NCBI GenBank assembly: GCA_964389475.1
Contig: CAYMFD010000001.1
Span: 62,001-126,000 of the forward strand
DNA from: CAYMFD01 sp964389475
Lineage (GTDB): Bacteria; Bacteroidota; Bacteroidia; Chitinophagales; Saprospiraceae
Direction of reading: 5' to 3'
DNA: 64,000 bases
This document shows positions 8,773 to 18,008 of this stretch, one piece after another; positions within the stretch are counted from its first letter, which is position 1; the number at the start of each line of letters is the position of its first letter. The position numbers were made by a program, and so were the translations under genes. Under the pieces are notes generated by a model. That model had not been told where the DNA came from, ran no database searches, and saw only the letters and a program-made list of their open reading frames with translations.

Positions 8773-10224
8773 ATGAGAATAGTATTAAATTTTTTGCCAT
8801 TAGCTTTATTGTTTACAGCTGCCTTTTTGATGACGTCATGTGAAGACGATGAGCCGATGAATGATGATCCGATGGGTGACGGCACCAGTTTAGATGACGG
8901 CCTATACCTTACGCTAGAAGGCCAGGATCCAGTGGCCGCAGCTATTATGACCGCAGAAGTAGTGGAAGATGAGGGCTTTGCTTCTCAGGACAGAAGCGGC
9001 TTTGTAGCAGGTTACATGTGGCTAGAGGCTGGCGATTACAATGTGGTATCTATATCTGATAATGAGGTAGCTGCTACCATAGGCGGTAGTGCGGCGACGA
9101 TCACGGACGATGGTTCTGCATGTGACTTTAATGACTATACCTTAGTTACTACAGAAACAGATGGGCCTGCCTTCACTGTAGGTACAAGTGGGTTTTACAA
9201 AGTCTCGCACGATGCTACGACGTCAGAGCTCATCTTTCTCCCTATCGAATCGGTAGCTATCATCGGATCTGCAACACCTGGCGATTGGTCGAGTGATACG
9301 CCGCTGACAGGTGCCGCTACTGCAGATGGAGCCACATACACGGCTGAAGGTATAACGCTAAAGACTGGAGACTGGAAAGTAAGATTTAACTGTCGTTGGA
9401 CGATGAACAGACGTATCGACCCTGCTGGTTCGCTAAGTGATGCTACTAATGGTTATCAAGCTTTTACCAACTTTGGAGGAGCAGCTGACAACTTGGTGCC
9501 AGGTGGTGCTGATATCTCTCTTGAAGAGGGTGGAGAGTATACTGTCACAATAAGTTGGACTACTGCTGATGGTTGGGTTGCTAGCCTTGAGAAGACAGGT
9601 GATGGTATGACAAGCACATTTAATCCAGATGACTTCCGCATGGCAGTAGTCGGAGATGCTACAGCTGGAGGATGGGGTGATGCAGCCTCAGGACAACTAG
9701 ATCAAAACCTTGTGCATAAAGAAGCCAATGGCGTACATACTTGGTATGGCGTCGTTACTTTCGGTGATTCTGGTCAGTACAAGTTTAGAGCTAACGATGA
9801 CTGGGCATTTGACCTAGGTGGTGACCTCGCCAACCTTACACAGGGTGGTGACAATATTACGCCTGATGCGCCTGGTGCTTACTATGTACAATTGTCTACT
9901 GCTGATGAAGGTACGACTTGGTCTGCGACAGTTGAGCCAGGCGGTTGGTCCGTGATCGGTGAAGGTTCGCCACAGGGTAACTGGGATGGCGATATGCTCC
10001 TAAATGCTGACGGCTTCGTCGATGGTATTACTACATACTCTCTCACGGGTAACTTTACAACAGCTGCTTGGAAGTTCAGAGCCGGTGCAGATTGGCCGCT
10101 CAACCTAGGAGGTGATCTAGGTGCTCTCAGTGTAGATGGTGATGATATAGTACTAGGTGCTGGCGGTGAGTTCACCGTTAGACTATCATTTGACGGCGAG
10201 TCTTACAGCGCAACTGTCGAGTAA
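8773..10224 (+). CDS. SusE/SusF-like starch-binding outer-membrane lipoprotein
   Basis: A 483-residue surface lipoprotein. The signal peptide ends in LMTSC, followed by an acidic tether (EDDEPMNDDPMGD). After an N-terminal domain come three successive modules of about 90-120 residues starting at VAIIGSATPGDW, MAVVGDATAGGW and SVIGEGSPQGNW. The last two contain a KFRAxxDWxxxLGGDL segment (NDDWAF, GADWPL); the first has a divergent KVRFNCRW. This is the architecture of SusE/SusF, which bind starch at the cell surface without catalysis. A perfect terminator follows, so the gene appears monocistronic. The nearest functional partner is the secreted GH13 enzyme encoded 0.7 kb downstream on the other strand. 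No susC/susD is co-transcribed with it. Confidence 0.8.
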   Translation: MRIVLNFLPLALLFTAAFLMTSCEDDEPMNDDPMGDGTSLDDGLYLTLEGQDPVAAAIMTAEVVEDEGFASQDRSGFVAGYMWLEAGDYNVVSISDNEVAATIGGSAATITDDGSACDFNDYTLVTTETDGPAFTVGTSGFYKVSHDATTSELIFLPIESVAIIGSATPGDWSSDTPLTGAATADGATYTAEGITLKTGDWKVRFNCRWTMNRRIDPAGSLSDATNGYQAFTNFGGAADNLVPGGADISLEEGGEYTVTISWTTADGWVASLEKTGDGMTSTFNPDDFRMAVVGDATAGGWGDAASGQLDQNLVHKEANGVHTWYGVVTFGDSGQYKFRANDDWAFDLGGDLANLTQGGDNITPDAPGAYYVQLSTADEGTTWSATVEPGGWSVIGEGSPQGNWDGDMLLNADGFVDGITTYSLTGNFTTAAWKFRAGADWPLNLGGDLGALSVDGDDIVLGAGGEFTVRLSFDGESYSATVE

Positions 10225-10263
10225 GATATAGCTGATGCTAGTTTACTAGTATGAAAAATATGG

Positions 10264-10301
10264 GGCTCTCTGATCTGATGATCAGAGAGCCTCTTTTTTT
10301 T
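10264..10301 (+). terminator. Rho-independent terminator of the susF-like gene
   Basis: A perfect 12-bp stem GGCTCTCTGATC / GATCAGAGAGCC with a TGAT loop is followed by TCTTTTTTTT. It lies 40 bp after the stop codon of the susF-like gene. Confidence 0.92.
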
Positions 10302-10447
10302 GCTCTAGGTTTTTGAGTGGGTGCAAATGCTTACATTTTGATTCAAAAGCAGAGCCTGTAGGCCGTGGTGTACTTATCTATTGTTGGGAAGAAGATACAG
10401 CGAATTGTTTCAGGTGGATGTAAAGTGATCGGCTGCATATAATTATC

Positions 10448-10620
10448 TCTCGCTGTACCGAGCTAGAGCAAGAGTCGACAAAATGTGCGATTTTTCATGT
10501 GAGTCCGTAATCAGCTACTGTGACAGAATAGAGTGGCGATTGCCAATAGGTTTTAATACCCCGTGCCTTAGAAAAATAAGAGCAATTTTGACACGACTCT
10601 AGATCGGTCTTGACTTGATA
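10448..10620. repeat. Inverted-repeat element, copy A (MITE-like)
   Basis: An approximately 170-bp intergenic element whose two ends are conserved with a second copy at 18009-18182. The left arm (10448-10497) contains GAGTCGACAAAATGTGCG; the right arm (10570-10620) contains CAATTTTGACACGACTCT. The arms are imperfect inverted repeats of each other (ACCGAKCTAGAG, then AGTCG and CAAAAT). The interior of about 72 bp differs from the other copy. It has no coding capacity. Structure resembles a non-autonomous mobile element or a family of folded intergenic repeats. Confidence 0.65.
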
Positions 10621-10710
10621 GACCGTAGTAATTGATGTGGGTTTATTGCACTGCGGGTAGAACCGCACAGCGCTAACATAGACACATTAAATGTCCCAAA
10701 GAAGGCTATG

Positions 10711-10755
10711 CATTGAGCGAAGCCGTCATGCCTTGTATTGAGCGAAGTCGAAATG
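10711..10755. repeat. Short intergenic repeat with GAGCGAAG core
   Basis: Two near-identical 20-mers occur 25 bp apart: CATTGAGCGAAGCCGTCATG (10711-10730) and TATTGAGCGAAGTCGAAATG (10736-10755). A related sequence, in reverse orientation, heads each unit of the tandem repeat at 14496-14809. Besides these, copy A and the terminator, nothing else is recognisable in the 10225-10914 spacer. Confidence 0.6.
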
Positions 10756-10914
10756 CGCCGTGCTGAGCTCTTTGTCGAAGTATGGTTCGTTTTTTGGCAG
10801 CGCAAAAAATGAACTACCAGTCACGCTTGTGCTGGGTGGTAAGTGCCAAGCTTATCGATGGAGTCATTTACTTTTGAATAGCCCTTTGCAAGACCACTAG
10901 CCCCACTTACCTAT

Positions 10915-13689
10915 CTACCTGATAACAACCTTATCTGTCGCGTAGTACTGACCGATGCCTCCTCTAATCGTCACGAAGTATACACCTGGCGCTAGATCGG
11001 TAACATCTACTTCTGTGGTCTGATCGCTGATGCTTCCAGCCAATACGCCATCGCCTAGTGCCGAGTAGATCGTATAAGATGTATTCGCTAGTCCTGAAGG
11101 AAGATCGATCGTAATTTGATCTGTGGCAGGGTTAGGGTAGACTTGTATGTTGACTGCTCGTACGGGATCTTCTACGCTGGTAACCATATTGTCGAGGTAG
11201 ACATGGAACTCACCGGGAGCAAGGTCCAGCTCGACTTGTCCTCCTGTAATTTCGATCGTCTCGCCTGTGATATGGTCTGTCCATGTGCCATCATGGGAGA
11301 ATGTCTGATCCACCGTCATAGGCTTGACATCGAAGTTACCTACGATCACGGCATCTCCGTCGGGGTGCGATAGCTGGATTGACTTATAAGCTGACCGGAC
11401 ATCCATATCTATCGTAGCGTCTAGGGTATAAGCTGGGTAGTTGGCCTTAAGGTTGAGCATGGTAGCGTATACGTCGTAGAGATCCTTGCGTCGCTCATCT
11501 TCTAGGTAGTCCCACCTGATAGGCTTGGGTGATAGACGACATCCCTCATCGACAGTGCCATCTTCGCAGCGGTTGATAGAGAACTCGTAGCCTAATTCGC
11601 CGAACTGCCAGATCATCTTAGGACCCGGTATCGAGAAGAAGAATGCCGATGCCATAGCACAGCGATCTAGGCCTGTACCTAGGTCTCGCGTGGTGTAGCT
11701 CCCGTCACTATTACCAAATTCGATATTCTTGTACATGAGTCGCTCTTCGTCGTGGCTCTCCATGTAGCCGATGAGGTGGGGTTCATTCCAGCCTCTGTTG
11801 GGGTGGTAGATATGGCCGAAGTCCGACTTGTTCTCCGTATTGTAACCCATGGTCGCCTCATTGAAGTTAAAGTTGGCGTTGCCCCAAAGCAGAAAACCGT
11901 AATCCGCCAGTTCCGTCTCTTCGCCGTTAGAGGCAAAATGCTCTAGCATCAGTACTTGGTTGGGGTGGCGGTCCCAGATGTGATCGGCATACTCTGACAG
12001 GATGGCGATCCGGCTGGCGTCGTAAGCTGAGAAAGCGCCATTCTCATCCGAGAAGTTCTGGGTAAAACCCTTCGATAAGTCAAATCGGAAACCGTCTACT
12101 TTAAACTCTTCGATCCAGTAATCGATGGTCTGCTTGGTGTAGTCCTTGGTATACTCTGACAAATGATTAAAGTCAAATCCGACATTAAAAGGGTGCTTGG
12201 CCTCAGGGTTGAGGTATGGTGAGCTAGGGTGGGGGCGAGAGTTCGCAGCATCCCAGTACATCCGTACAAGTGGGGACTGTCCGAAAGCGTGGTTGTATAC
12301 GATATCCAAGAATACAGCGATGTCGAGACGATGTGCCTCATCAACAAATCGCTTAAAGGTCTCCCTAGACCCGTAGTACTTGTCTAGCGCCATGTGGTAG
12401 GACGGATTGTAGCCCCAGCTCTGGTTGTTTTCGAACTCGGAGACGGGCATCAGCTCGATGGCATTGATACCTAGCTCCTTTAAGTAGGATAGGCTGTCTA
12501 TCAATGAGTTAAAACTGCGATCTCCGACGAAGTCACGGACCAGGAGCTCGTAGATGACCAGCTCATCGTTAGGTGCGGGCACGAAGTCATCGTGCTGCCA
12601 GTCGTAGTCTTCCTCTAGCGCATCGAAGTAGGTGATGTGGCCACTGGTTAGGTCATCTGGATAGGGTGCTGGCACAGAGTTAAGCTCTGGAGCTATGCCG
12701 GTATCGTTAAACTTGTCGAGTATCAATATGCTGTATGGATCTGCTATTCTGATCGTACCATCGATCAGGTATTGATACATCACGACGCCATCTGCAGGTA
12801 GGTCTACCTCTATCCACCACGTTTCCTCATCTTCTGCAAGATTCATCTGGTAGTCGGCATTGACCTTGTAGTCAGTCAGGTTGGACAAGAGAAATACGTT
12901 CTCCTTATCCGGTGCCGTCAACATGAGGATCAGACTACTATCTGAGATGATATTGACTCCGTTATCGATCGCCACAGGAGGATTGGTCAGGGTGCTCGTC
13001 TCAGCGATGACTACCAGCGACACCTCATCTGTTACCGTGCCTTGACTATTGGTGGCCTCGAAGCTGAGTATGTAGTTACCCTCTGCCTCAGCCGTGTAAG
13101 TGTAGGCTAGTTCGGTGCCTGTACCACTGGCTACCTCTACGCCATTGGCCTGTAGACTGATGTCAGCCTCTTGCGTAAGAGCGATCGCCATGTCGATCGT
13201 TTCGCCCAATTTTAGGACGACTTGCTCTTGATCTGGTCGTACGAACCTACCGCTGAACATATCGGCATCCACCACATCTACGAATATATCGCTGAGGTCG
13301 GCTGTTTTTCCCTCTCTAGACCCATCCCGATTTCTAAATACAAAGGCTAGCTGGACAACCTCTGTCTCAGGCGGAAAACCGTAAAACTCCCTGGGAGTGA
13401 TCCGTAGCTCGTGCTTTTGGTTTCCCACAGGCGTCATCAGCATCCTGCTGTCGAAGGTACCCCAGTTACCCTGGACGAACTGCCAGTTGCCAGGTCCACC
13501 GCTAGCGGTAATCACGCCGGTATGAGCGAATACTGGCGTCACATTGGCCAGGCCCCCGCTACCGAGGGAGGCATCATAGGTGATGGTGATCTCCTCATCC
13601 ATGTCAAATATCGGCGGATCTATCGATACGATCTGGCTGGTGGCGACAATCGACGAAAGGATAAAAGCTATAAAAGTAAGTTGTCTCAT
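10915..13689 (-). CDS. Secreted GH13 alpha-amylase family enzyme with T9SS sorting domain
   Basis: A 924-residue secreted glycoside hydrolase for alpha-glucans. It has a signal peptide (cleavage near residue 19, ATSQ), N-terminal beta-sandwich domains (to about 350) including a GH13-type early-set region, and a GH13 TIM barrel (about 370-750). Catalytic residues are visible: nucleophile Asp in GFRFDLSKGF (near 535), acid/base Glu in LMLEHFAS (near 582) and the third Asp in ESHDEERLM (near 646). The C-terminus carries VYPNPATDQITIDLP and ends in DKVVIR, a type A T9SS sorting domain, so it should be exported and surface-attached or released. It probably works with the SusE/F-like protein. Confidence 0.9.
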   Translation of the reverse strand: MRQLTFIAFILSSIVATSQIVSIDPPIFDMDEEITITYDASLGSGGLANVTPVFAHTGVITASGGPGNWQFVQGNWGTFDSRMLMTPVGNQKHELRITPREFYGFPPETEVVQLAFVFRNRDGSREGKTADLSDIFVDVVDADMFSGRFVRPDQEQVVLKLGETIDMAIALTQEADISLQANGVEVASGTGTELAYTYTAEAEGNYILSFEATNSQGTVTDEVSLVVIAETSTLTNPPVAIDNGVNIISDSSLILMLTAPDKENVFLLSNLTDYKVNADYQMNLAEDEETWWIEVDLPADGVVMYQYLIDGTIRIADPYSILILDKFNDTGIAPELNSVPAPYPDDLTSGHITYFDALEEDYDWQHDDFVPAPNDELVIYELLVRDFVGDRSFNSLIDSLSYLKELGINAIELMPVSEFENNQSWGYNPSYHMALDKYYGSRETFKRFVDEAHRLDIAVFLDIVYNHAFGQSPLVRMYWDAANSRPHPSSPYLNPEAKHPFNVGFDFNHLSEYTKDYTKQTIDYWIEEFKVDGFRFDLSKGFTQNFSDENGAFSAYDASRIAILSEYADHIWDRHPNQVLMLEHFASNGEETELADYGFLLWGNANFNFNEATMGYNTENKSDFGHIYHPNRGWNEPHLIGYMESHDEERLMYKNIEFGNSDGSYTTRDLGTGLDRCAMASAFFFSIPGPKMIWQFGELGYEFSINRCEDGTVDEGCRLSPKPIRWDYLEDERRKDLYDVYATMLNLKANYPAYTLDATIDMDVRSAYKSIQLSHPDGDAVIVGNFDVKPMTVDQTFSHDGTWTDHITGETIEITGGQVELDLAPGEFHVYLDNMVTSVEDPVRAVNIQVYPNPATDQITIDLPSGLANTSYTIYSALGDGVLAGSISDQTTEVDVTDLAPGVYFVTIRGGIGQYYATDKVVIR

Positions 13690-13928
13690 TGCTTGGTAAG
13701 TATATGACTATTAGGTGGACGGGGGCACGTTGTTGTGGGGTCCCTGAGCAAGCCGTTTCGCTCTTTAGCGTGGGGCTACATATGTAAAGTGGTATCGCCT
13801 CTGATGCTTATTGACCAGACTGCACATCCACCAACTTTCTCAAGTAGCAATGTAAAGATTAATCTCACTTTTCACGATGAAAGAATCGTGGAAATACTGT
13901 CATATCAGCGATGTCTCAGTACTTACGC

Positions 13929-14456
13929 CTAGGACTGTTTGTACGGTTCTACACAATGCTCGACGATACGGTGCAGACTCTCTACCTGGTCGTGCCCCTT
14001 GCGCTGTCCCGTGTAGGATACGATGTACAGGGAGCAAAAGACAAGGGCGAGGAAGGGCAGTGCCCATAGTATCGCCCCGCTGTTGCCGACAGACATATTG
14101 CTCGTACCGATGACCGTCACCACGAGGGTGGCAAAGGCTATAACGGCATAGAAGAAGATAAACATCGTCCACACTGCTGGGGCCGGACCGTATAGACCGC
14201 GTATATGGGTACCCGTGCTATCGTCTGCCTCCTCCCACGTGATGGAGAGGTGTGGTGACCAGTAATGCCTTGTCCCTGCTGGCGGTTGTATAGACGCATA
14301 GGTCGACCGTACCTTTCCTTCTGCTGCCGTAGGAGTATGGTCGAGATATGCTTTAAATGCCCCGTTAATCTCAGCAACGGATAGGTATGACCACATTTCA
14401 AATCTCGGACGTACCTGAAAGGGCTCAATGGAAATCTCCTGGTGGGATACCTTCAT
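13929..14456 (-). CDS. Hypothetical protein with two membrane segments
   Basis: A 175-residue protein of unknown function. Residues 1-85 are soluble and contain no motif I recognise; two hydrophobic helices follow at about 90-112 (VWTMFIFFYAVIAFATLVV) and 122-146 (ILWALPFLALVFCSLYIV), then a basic tail. The layout suggests an inner-membrane protein with a cytoplasmic N-terminal domain. It stands alone between the GH13 gene and fabI. Overlapping frames on both strands exist but lack this composition, and this frame is preferred because of its clean hydrophobic pattern. Confidence 0.6.
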   Translation of the reverse strand: MKVSHQEISIEPFQVRPRFEMWSYLSVAEINGAFKAYLDHTPTAAEGKVRSTYASIQPPAGTRHYWSPHLSITWEEADDSTGTHIRGLYGPAPAVWTMFIFFYAVIAFATLVVTVIGTSNMSVGNSGAILWALPFLALVFCSLYIVSYTGQRKGHDQVESLHRIVEHCVEPYKQS

Positions 14457-14495
14457 ACATCGTAAGATAAATAATAATCAGGAAATGATATGAAT

Positions 14496-14809
14496 CGGGC
14501 ATTTCGACTACGCTTCGCTGCTCAATGACCTAGATGTTCCTCGGGAGGTCACCAACACATTAGCATACTAGCACATTAACACAGTAACTAATTAACCACA
14601 GCCTGCATGGCCGGGGCCATTGGCGACGAGGCTGATTCACTAGATTCGTCGTCGCTAAGCAACTATAACGGGCATTTCGACTAGGCTTCGCTGCTCAATG
14701 ACCTAGATGTACCTAGGGAGGTCACCGGCACATTAGCATACTAGCACATTAACACACTAACTAATTAAACACAACCTGCATGAACGGGGTCATTGGCGAC
14801 GAGGCTGAT
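14496..14809. repeat. Two-copy tandem intergenic repeat, 174-bp period
   Basis: Two copies of a ~140-bp unit (14496-14635 and 14670-14809) differ at only about a dozen positions. Each opens with CGGGCATTTCGACTA, continues with GCTTCGCTGCTCAATGACC and an A/T-rich run of tagcayyatta-like words, and ends in GGCGACGAGGCTGAT. The opening segment is related, in reverse complement, to the GAGCGAAG repeats at 10711-10755. No ORF is supported. Confidence 0.8.
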
Positions 14810-14858
14810 ATGGTACACGACTGACCAGTAACTAACCACTAACAACCAACAACTATTC

Positions 14859-15662
14859 CTACATCCCCAGCACCTCTGGTGCCATACCCATGTTGCTAAA
14901 TCCGCCATCGTGGTAGAGGTTTTGCATGGTGACCATCCTGGTGAGGTCAGAGAAGAGGCTGACGCAGTAGTCTGCACAAGCATCGCCGCTCGCATTACCT
15001 AGTGGTGACATCTTATCGGCATAGTCGAAGAACTCCTGGAAACCCTTGACGCCGCTACCAGCAGTGGTGATCGTCGGGGACTGTGATATTGTATTGACAC
15101 GTACGTTGGCCTTTTTGGCCCAGTGATAGCCAAAGGATCGGGCAAAACTCTCTAGCAAAGCCTTGGACTCTGCCATCTCGCTATAGTCTGGGAAGGTACG
15201 CTGGGCAGCGATATAGGTGAGACCTAAGATCGAACCCCATTCGTTCATAGCGTCAAGCTTCATAGCCGTCTGCATCAGCTTGTGAAAGGATATCGCAGAG
15301 ATGTCAAATGTCTTTTGCATCCACTCATACTTGAGGTCCGTGTAGGCCTTCTTCTTTCTCACATTGAGAGACATACCTATACTGTGCAGCACGAAGTCCA
15401 TTTTACCACCGAGGATCTCCTGCGACTGTACGAAGAGATTCTCGAGGTCCTCTAGGCTGGTAGCATCGGCTGGTATGACCTCGGCACCGATCTGCTCGCC
15501 TAGTTTCTGGATCTCGCCCATGCGGAGAGCGACAGGCGCATTGGTGAGTACAATCTGAGCACCTTGTTCGTGTGCTTTGACAGCGGTCTTCCACGCAATA
15601 GACTGCTCGTCTAGTGCTCCGAAAATGATACCTTTCTTACCTTCAAGTAGTTTGTGAGCCAT
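14859..15662 (-). CDS. fabI: Enoyl-[acyl-carrier-protein] reductase (NADH), FabI
   Basis: A 267-residue enoyl-ACP reductase catalysing the last step of each fatty-acid elongation cycle in the cytoplasm. It shows the SDR-like N-terminal GKKGIIFGALDEQSIAW (FabI-specific replacement of the Rossmann glycine motif), the HSIGMS segment near residue 93, and the catalytic Tyr/Lys pair in YSEMAESKALLES (near 158-165). The Ser/Thr-rich SQSPTITTAGSG and the C-terminal MVTMQNLYHDGGFSNMG are also present. Length is normal. A -7 element lies about 40 bp upstream of the ATG. Confidence 0.95.
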   Translation of the reverse strand: MAHKLLEGKKGIIFGALDEQSIAWKTAVKAHEQGAQIVLTNAPVALRMGEIQKLGEQIGAEVIPADATSLEDLENLFVQSQEILGGKMDFVLHSIGMSLNVRKKKAYTDLKYEWMQKTFDISAISFHKLMQTAMKLDAMNEWGSILGLTYIAAQRTFPDYSEMAESKALLESFARSFGYHWAKKANVRVNTISQSPTITTAGSGVKGFQEFFDYADKMSPLGNASGDACADYCVSLFSDLTRMVTMQNLYHDGGFSNMGMAPEVLGM

Positions 15663-15700
15663 GGTGTTCTTTTATGATTGTCTGCAATGATTAGCGTAAG

Positions 15701-15708
15701 CAAAAGTA
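15701..15708 (-). promoter_or_regulatory. -7 promoter element for fabI
   Basis: On the minus strand this reads TACTTTTG, an exact TAnnTTTG match, 39 bp upstream of the fabI start. No -33 TTG is found at 19-21 bp. Confidence 0.45.
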
Positions 15709-15811
15709 GTATTTCCTATCGATCAGTTCGCCACTCTTCGGTCGAGAAGATTTATAGACCTTTTATAGTGGTGTAGTCGAAGATCGTCGCAGAGACAGCG
15801 ATACTTATACT

Positions 15812-15819
15812 TACTTTTG
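15812..15819 (+). promoter_or_regulatory. -7 promoter element, possibly giving a leaderless mRNA
   Basis: TACTTTTG matches the -7 consensus exactly and ends 4 bp before the ATG at 15824. If used, the mRNA would begin at or beside the start codon. Confidence 0.4.
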
Positions 15820-15823
15820 CACT

Positions 15824-16939
15824 ATGAGAGCCCTCATTATTACGATCATCTTATTGCCTGTGTTAGTGTCCGCCCAGTTGGGTGTGGTGCTGGATAGTAT
15901 CAAGTCCGATCGATTATACAAGTATCCCCTGGGTGACTACACGCTGTCGCCACACTACCAGGACCTGCATGAGTATCCTGATTCGCTACTGCGTACGGTA
16001 GCGGTGGAGTCTGTCGTCCAGCGCCTGTATATAGATGATGTCTTGCTGAGTCGCGCTTATGACCACGATATGCAGCTGGCATGGCCAGACGCATGGCGCA
16101 AGTGGTTAGCAACCTACATCAGACCCCAGATGAGTCTGGTCAAGTATGATGTTGTGCTAGAGAGTGATGCCCTGGCGTCAGCAGCGGCAGCGACCTTGCT
16201 ACAAGATCATGACCTTGAGGGTATCCTAGATCGAGTGACACACCCGCAGATACGTGCCTATATCGGTCGAGCATTGATAAGGCGTAAGGACTATGACCAA
16301 CTAGATCGCCTGCTGCCTCAGTGGATAGGTGATACGGCGGTACTACTGCAGCAGGAGGGCTGCAATCACTACGACCGTCTCGTCGGTGATTACATACTAC
16401 GTGGTGCTGGGCAGCCTGGTGCTTATCAGCGTGTGCTAGACAGGTATGAGGCACTTTTGCTACGAGTAGATAATCGCCTCGATGCGACGGCCTCCCTGCT
16501 CATGCGTAGCTCTATGCCCGACTCGTTGATGGCGGTATGCAGCCTCTACTTACACGCGGACCGATTGCCTGTAGCAGCTGCGACTGGGATCATACTGCGT
16601 AGAGATAGCCTCTCGGCACCTGCATTTACGAGGGTGGTTGACTTGGTGATTTGTGATCAGCTAGACCCACGGCAGATAGCTCGTATCCCTGCCTTATTTA
16701 GAATCGGCGGGGCAGATCTACGTTCCGTAGTAGACCAGCAAGATGTCCTACGCCTGGATGAGTACATTATCGAAAATCAAGAAAAGGTGCGGCTGTCGAT
16801 CGGCTGGCCATTCTACCGCTGGCTGTATCTCGATCCAGCTTACACGGGACTCGTACGTAGGGCCACGCGAAGGCGGATTATACCTGCCGAGCAACTTTCT
16901 GTTAAGCCAACTACTACTTACAATATCAAGTTTAAATGA
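15824..16939 (+). CDS. Secreted hypothetical protein, helical
   Basis: A 371-residue protein that I cannot assign to a family. It has a clear signal peptide (ALIITIILLPVLVSA then QLGVV). The mature protein is rich in alternating helical segments with many Leu, Ala, Arg and Asp residues, reminiscent of HEAT-like or other alpha-solenoid repeats, without a definite repeat unit. The stop codon overlaps the start of the threonine aldolase gene (ATGA), so the two are translationally coupled, although no functional link is apparent. Confidence 0.7.
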   Translation: MRALIITIILLPVLVSAQLGVVLDSIKSDRLYKYPLGDYTLSPHYQDLHEYPDSLLRTVAVESVVQRLYIDDVLLSRAYDHDMQLAWPDAWRKWLATYIRPQMSLVKYDVVLESDALASAAAATLLQDHDLEGILDRVTHPQIRAYIGRALIRRKDYDQLDRLLPQWIGDTAVLLQQEGCNHYDRLVGDYILRGAGQPGAYQRVLDRYEALLLRVDNRLDATASLLMRSSMPDSLMAVCSLYLHADRLPVAAATGIILRRDSLSAPAFTRVVDLVICDQLDPRQIARIPALFRIGGADLRSVVDQQDVLRLDEYIIENQEKVRLSIGWPFYRWLYLDPAYTGLVRRATRRRIIPAEQLSVKPTTTYNIKFK

Positions 16940-17964
16940 TCAACCTCATAAGTGACACCGTCACGCAACCCACACCCGCGATGCTCGACTACATGCTATC
17001 CGCCCATGTGGGGGATGATGTCTTCGGCCAGGATCCTACGATCAATGCCTTGCAAGATCGCATGGCAGCTATGTTTGGTATGGAGGCAGCATTGTTCTGC
17101 CCATCAGGTACGATGACCAACCAGATAGCCATCAAGTGCCATACGCAGCCTCTCGATGAGATGATATGCGACCACTACAGCCATGTCTATCAGTACGAGA
17201 CGGGTGGCTATGCCTTTAATAGTGGGGTAGCGGTCAACCTTATCACGGGTAGCCATGGCAAGATCACGGTAGACCAGGTAGCCGCCCACATCCGACCCGA
17301 CTACGACTGGCTACCCGCCAGCAGGCTTGTCGTACTAGAGAATAGCTGCAACAAAGGAGGCGGCAGTTACTACACCCTCGACGAGATTGCGCCGATCACA
17401 GCTCTGTGCAAGTCTAGGGGCTTAACCCTACACCTCGATGGTGCTCGCCTGTTTAACGTATTGGTCGAGACGGGTGAGACTACGCAGGCCGTCGGAGCTC
17501 ACTTCGACAGTGTGTCGATCTGCCTCAGCAAGGGGCTAGGGGCACCCGTGGGTTCTGTGCTGATAGGTAGTGCCGCTATGATCAAACAAGCTAGGCGCTA
17601 CCGCAAGGTGATGGGTGGTGGTATGCGCCAGGCAGGTTATCTCGCCGCAGCATGCCTCTATGCCCTAGATCACCACATCGAAGACCTGAGTGAAGACAAT
17701 CGACGGGCAGCGAGCCTCGGTAATGCCATTGCAGACCTGTCATACGTAGAGGCTGTAGATCCAGTAGCGACTAATATCTGCATCTTTCACCTCAAGGGTG
17801 ATGGACAGGCCAGTGACCTCGTAGCGTACCTGTCATCGCATGGGGTAGGCGCATCGGCATTCGGTCCGCAGACGGTCCGTTTTGTGACACATCGTCATAT
17901 CACGGACGCGAACATTGAGTCGGTAATGGGGGTTCTTACGACGTACATGGGAGCACTCGATTGA
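16936..17964 (+). CDS. Low-specificity threonine aldolase (PLP-dependent)
   Basis: A 342-residue fold-type I PLP enzyme of the threonine aldolase/beta-eliminating lyase family, which splits threonine or allo-threonine to glycine and acetaldehyde in the cytoplasm. It begins with the family signature LISDTVTQPTPAML, then VGDDVFGQDPT. FCPSGTMTNQIAI forms the phosphate-binding region, LHLDGARLFN carries the PLP-binding Asp and Arg, and SICLSKGLGAPVGS carries the Schiff-base Lys near residue 199. Length is normal. It is coupled by a 4-bp overlap to the upstream secreted protein gene. Confidence 0.92.
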   Translation: MINLISDTVTQPTPAMLDYMLSAHVGDDVFGQDPTINALQDRMAAMFGMEAALFCPSGTMTNQIAIKCHTQPLDEMICDHYSHVYQYETGGYAFNSGVAVNLITGSHGKITVDQVAAHIRPDYDWLPASRLVVLENSCNKGGGSYYTLDEIAPITALCKSRGLTLHLDGARLFNVLVETGETTQAVGAHFDSVSICLSKGLGAPVGSVLIGSAAMIKQARRYRKVMGGGMRQAGYLAAACLYALDHHIEDLSEDNRRAASLGNAIADLSYVEAVDPVATNICIFHLKGDGQASDLVAYLSSHGVGASAFGPQTVRFVTHRHITDANIESVMGVLTTYMGALD

Positions 17965-18008
17965 GATAGTTGTAGGGTTTAGTGTGGATTTGAGAAGGTA
18001 GGTGGTTG

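Noticed and set aside
10599..10805. 68-residue minus-strand ORF
   Set aside because: It spans the right arm of the inverted-repeat element and the GAGCGAAG repeats; no signal, motif or promoter supports it.
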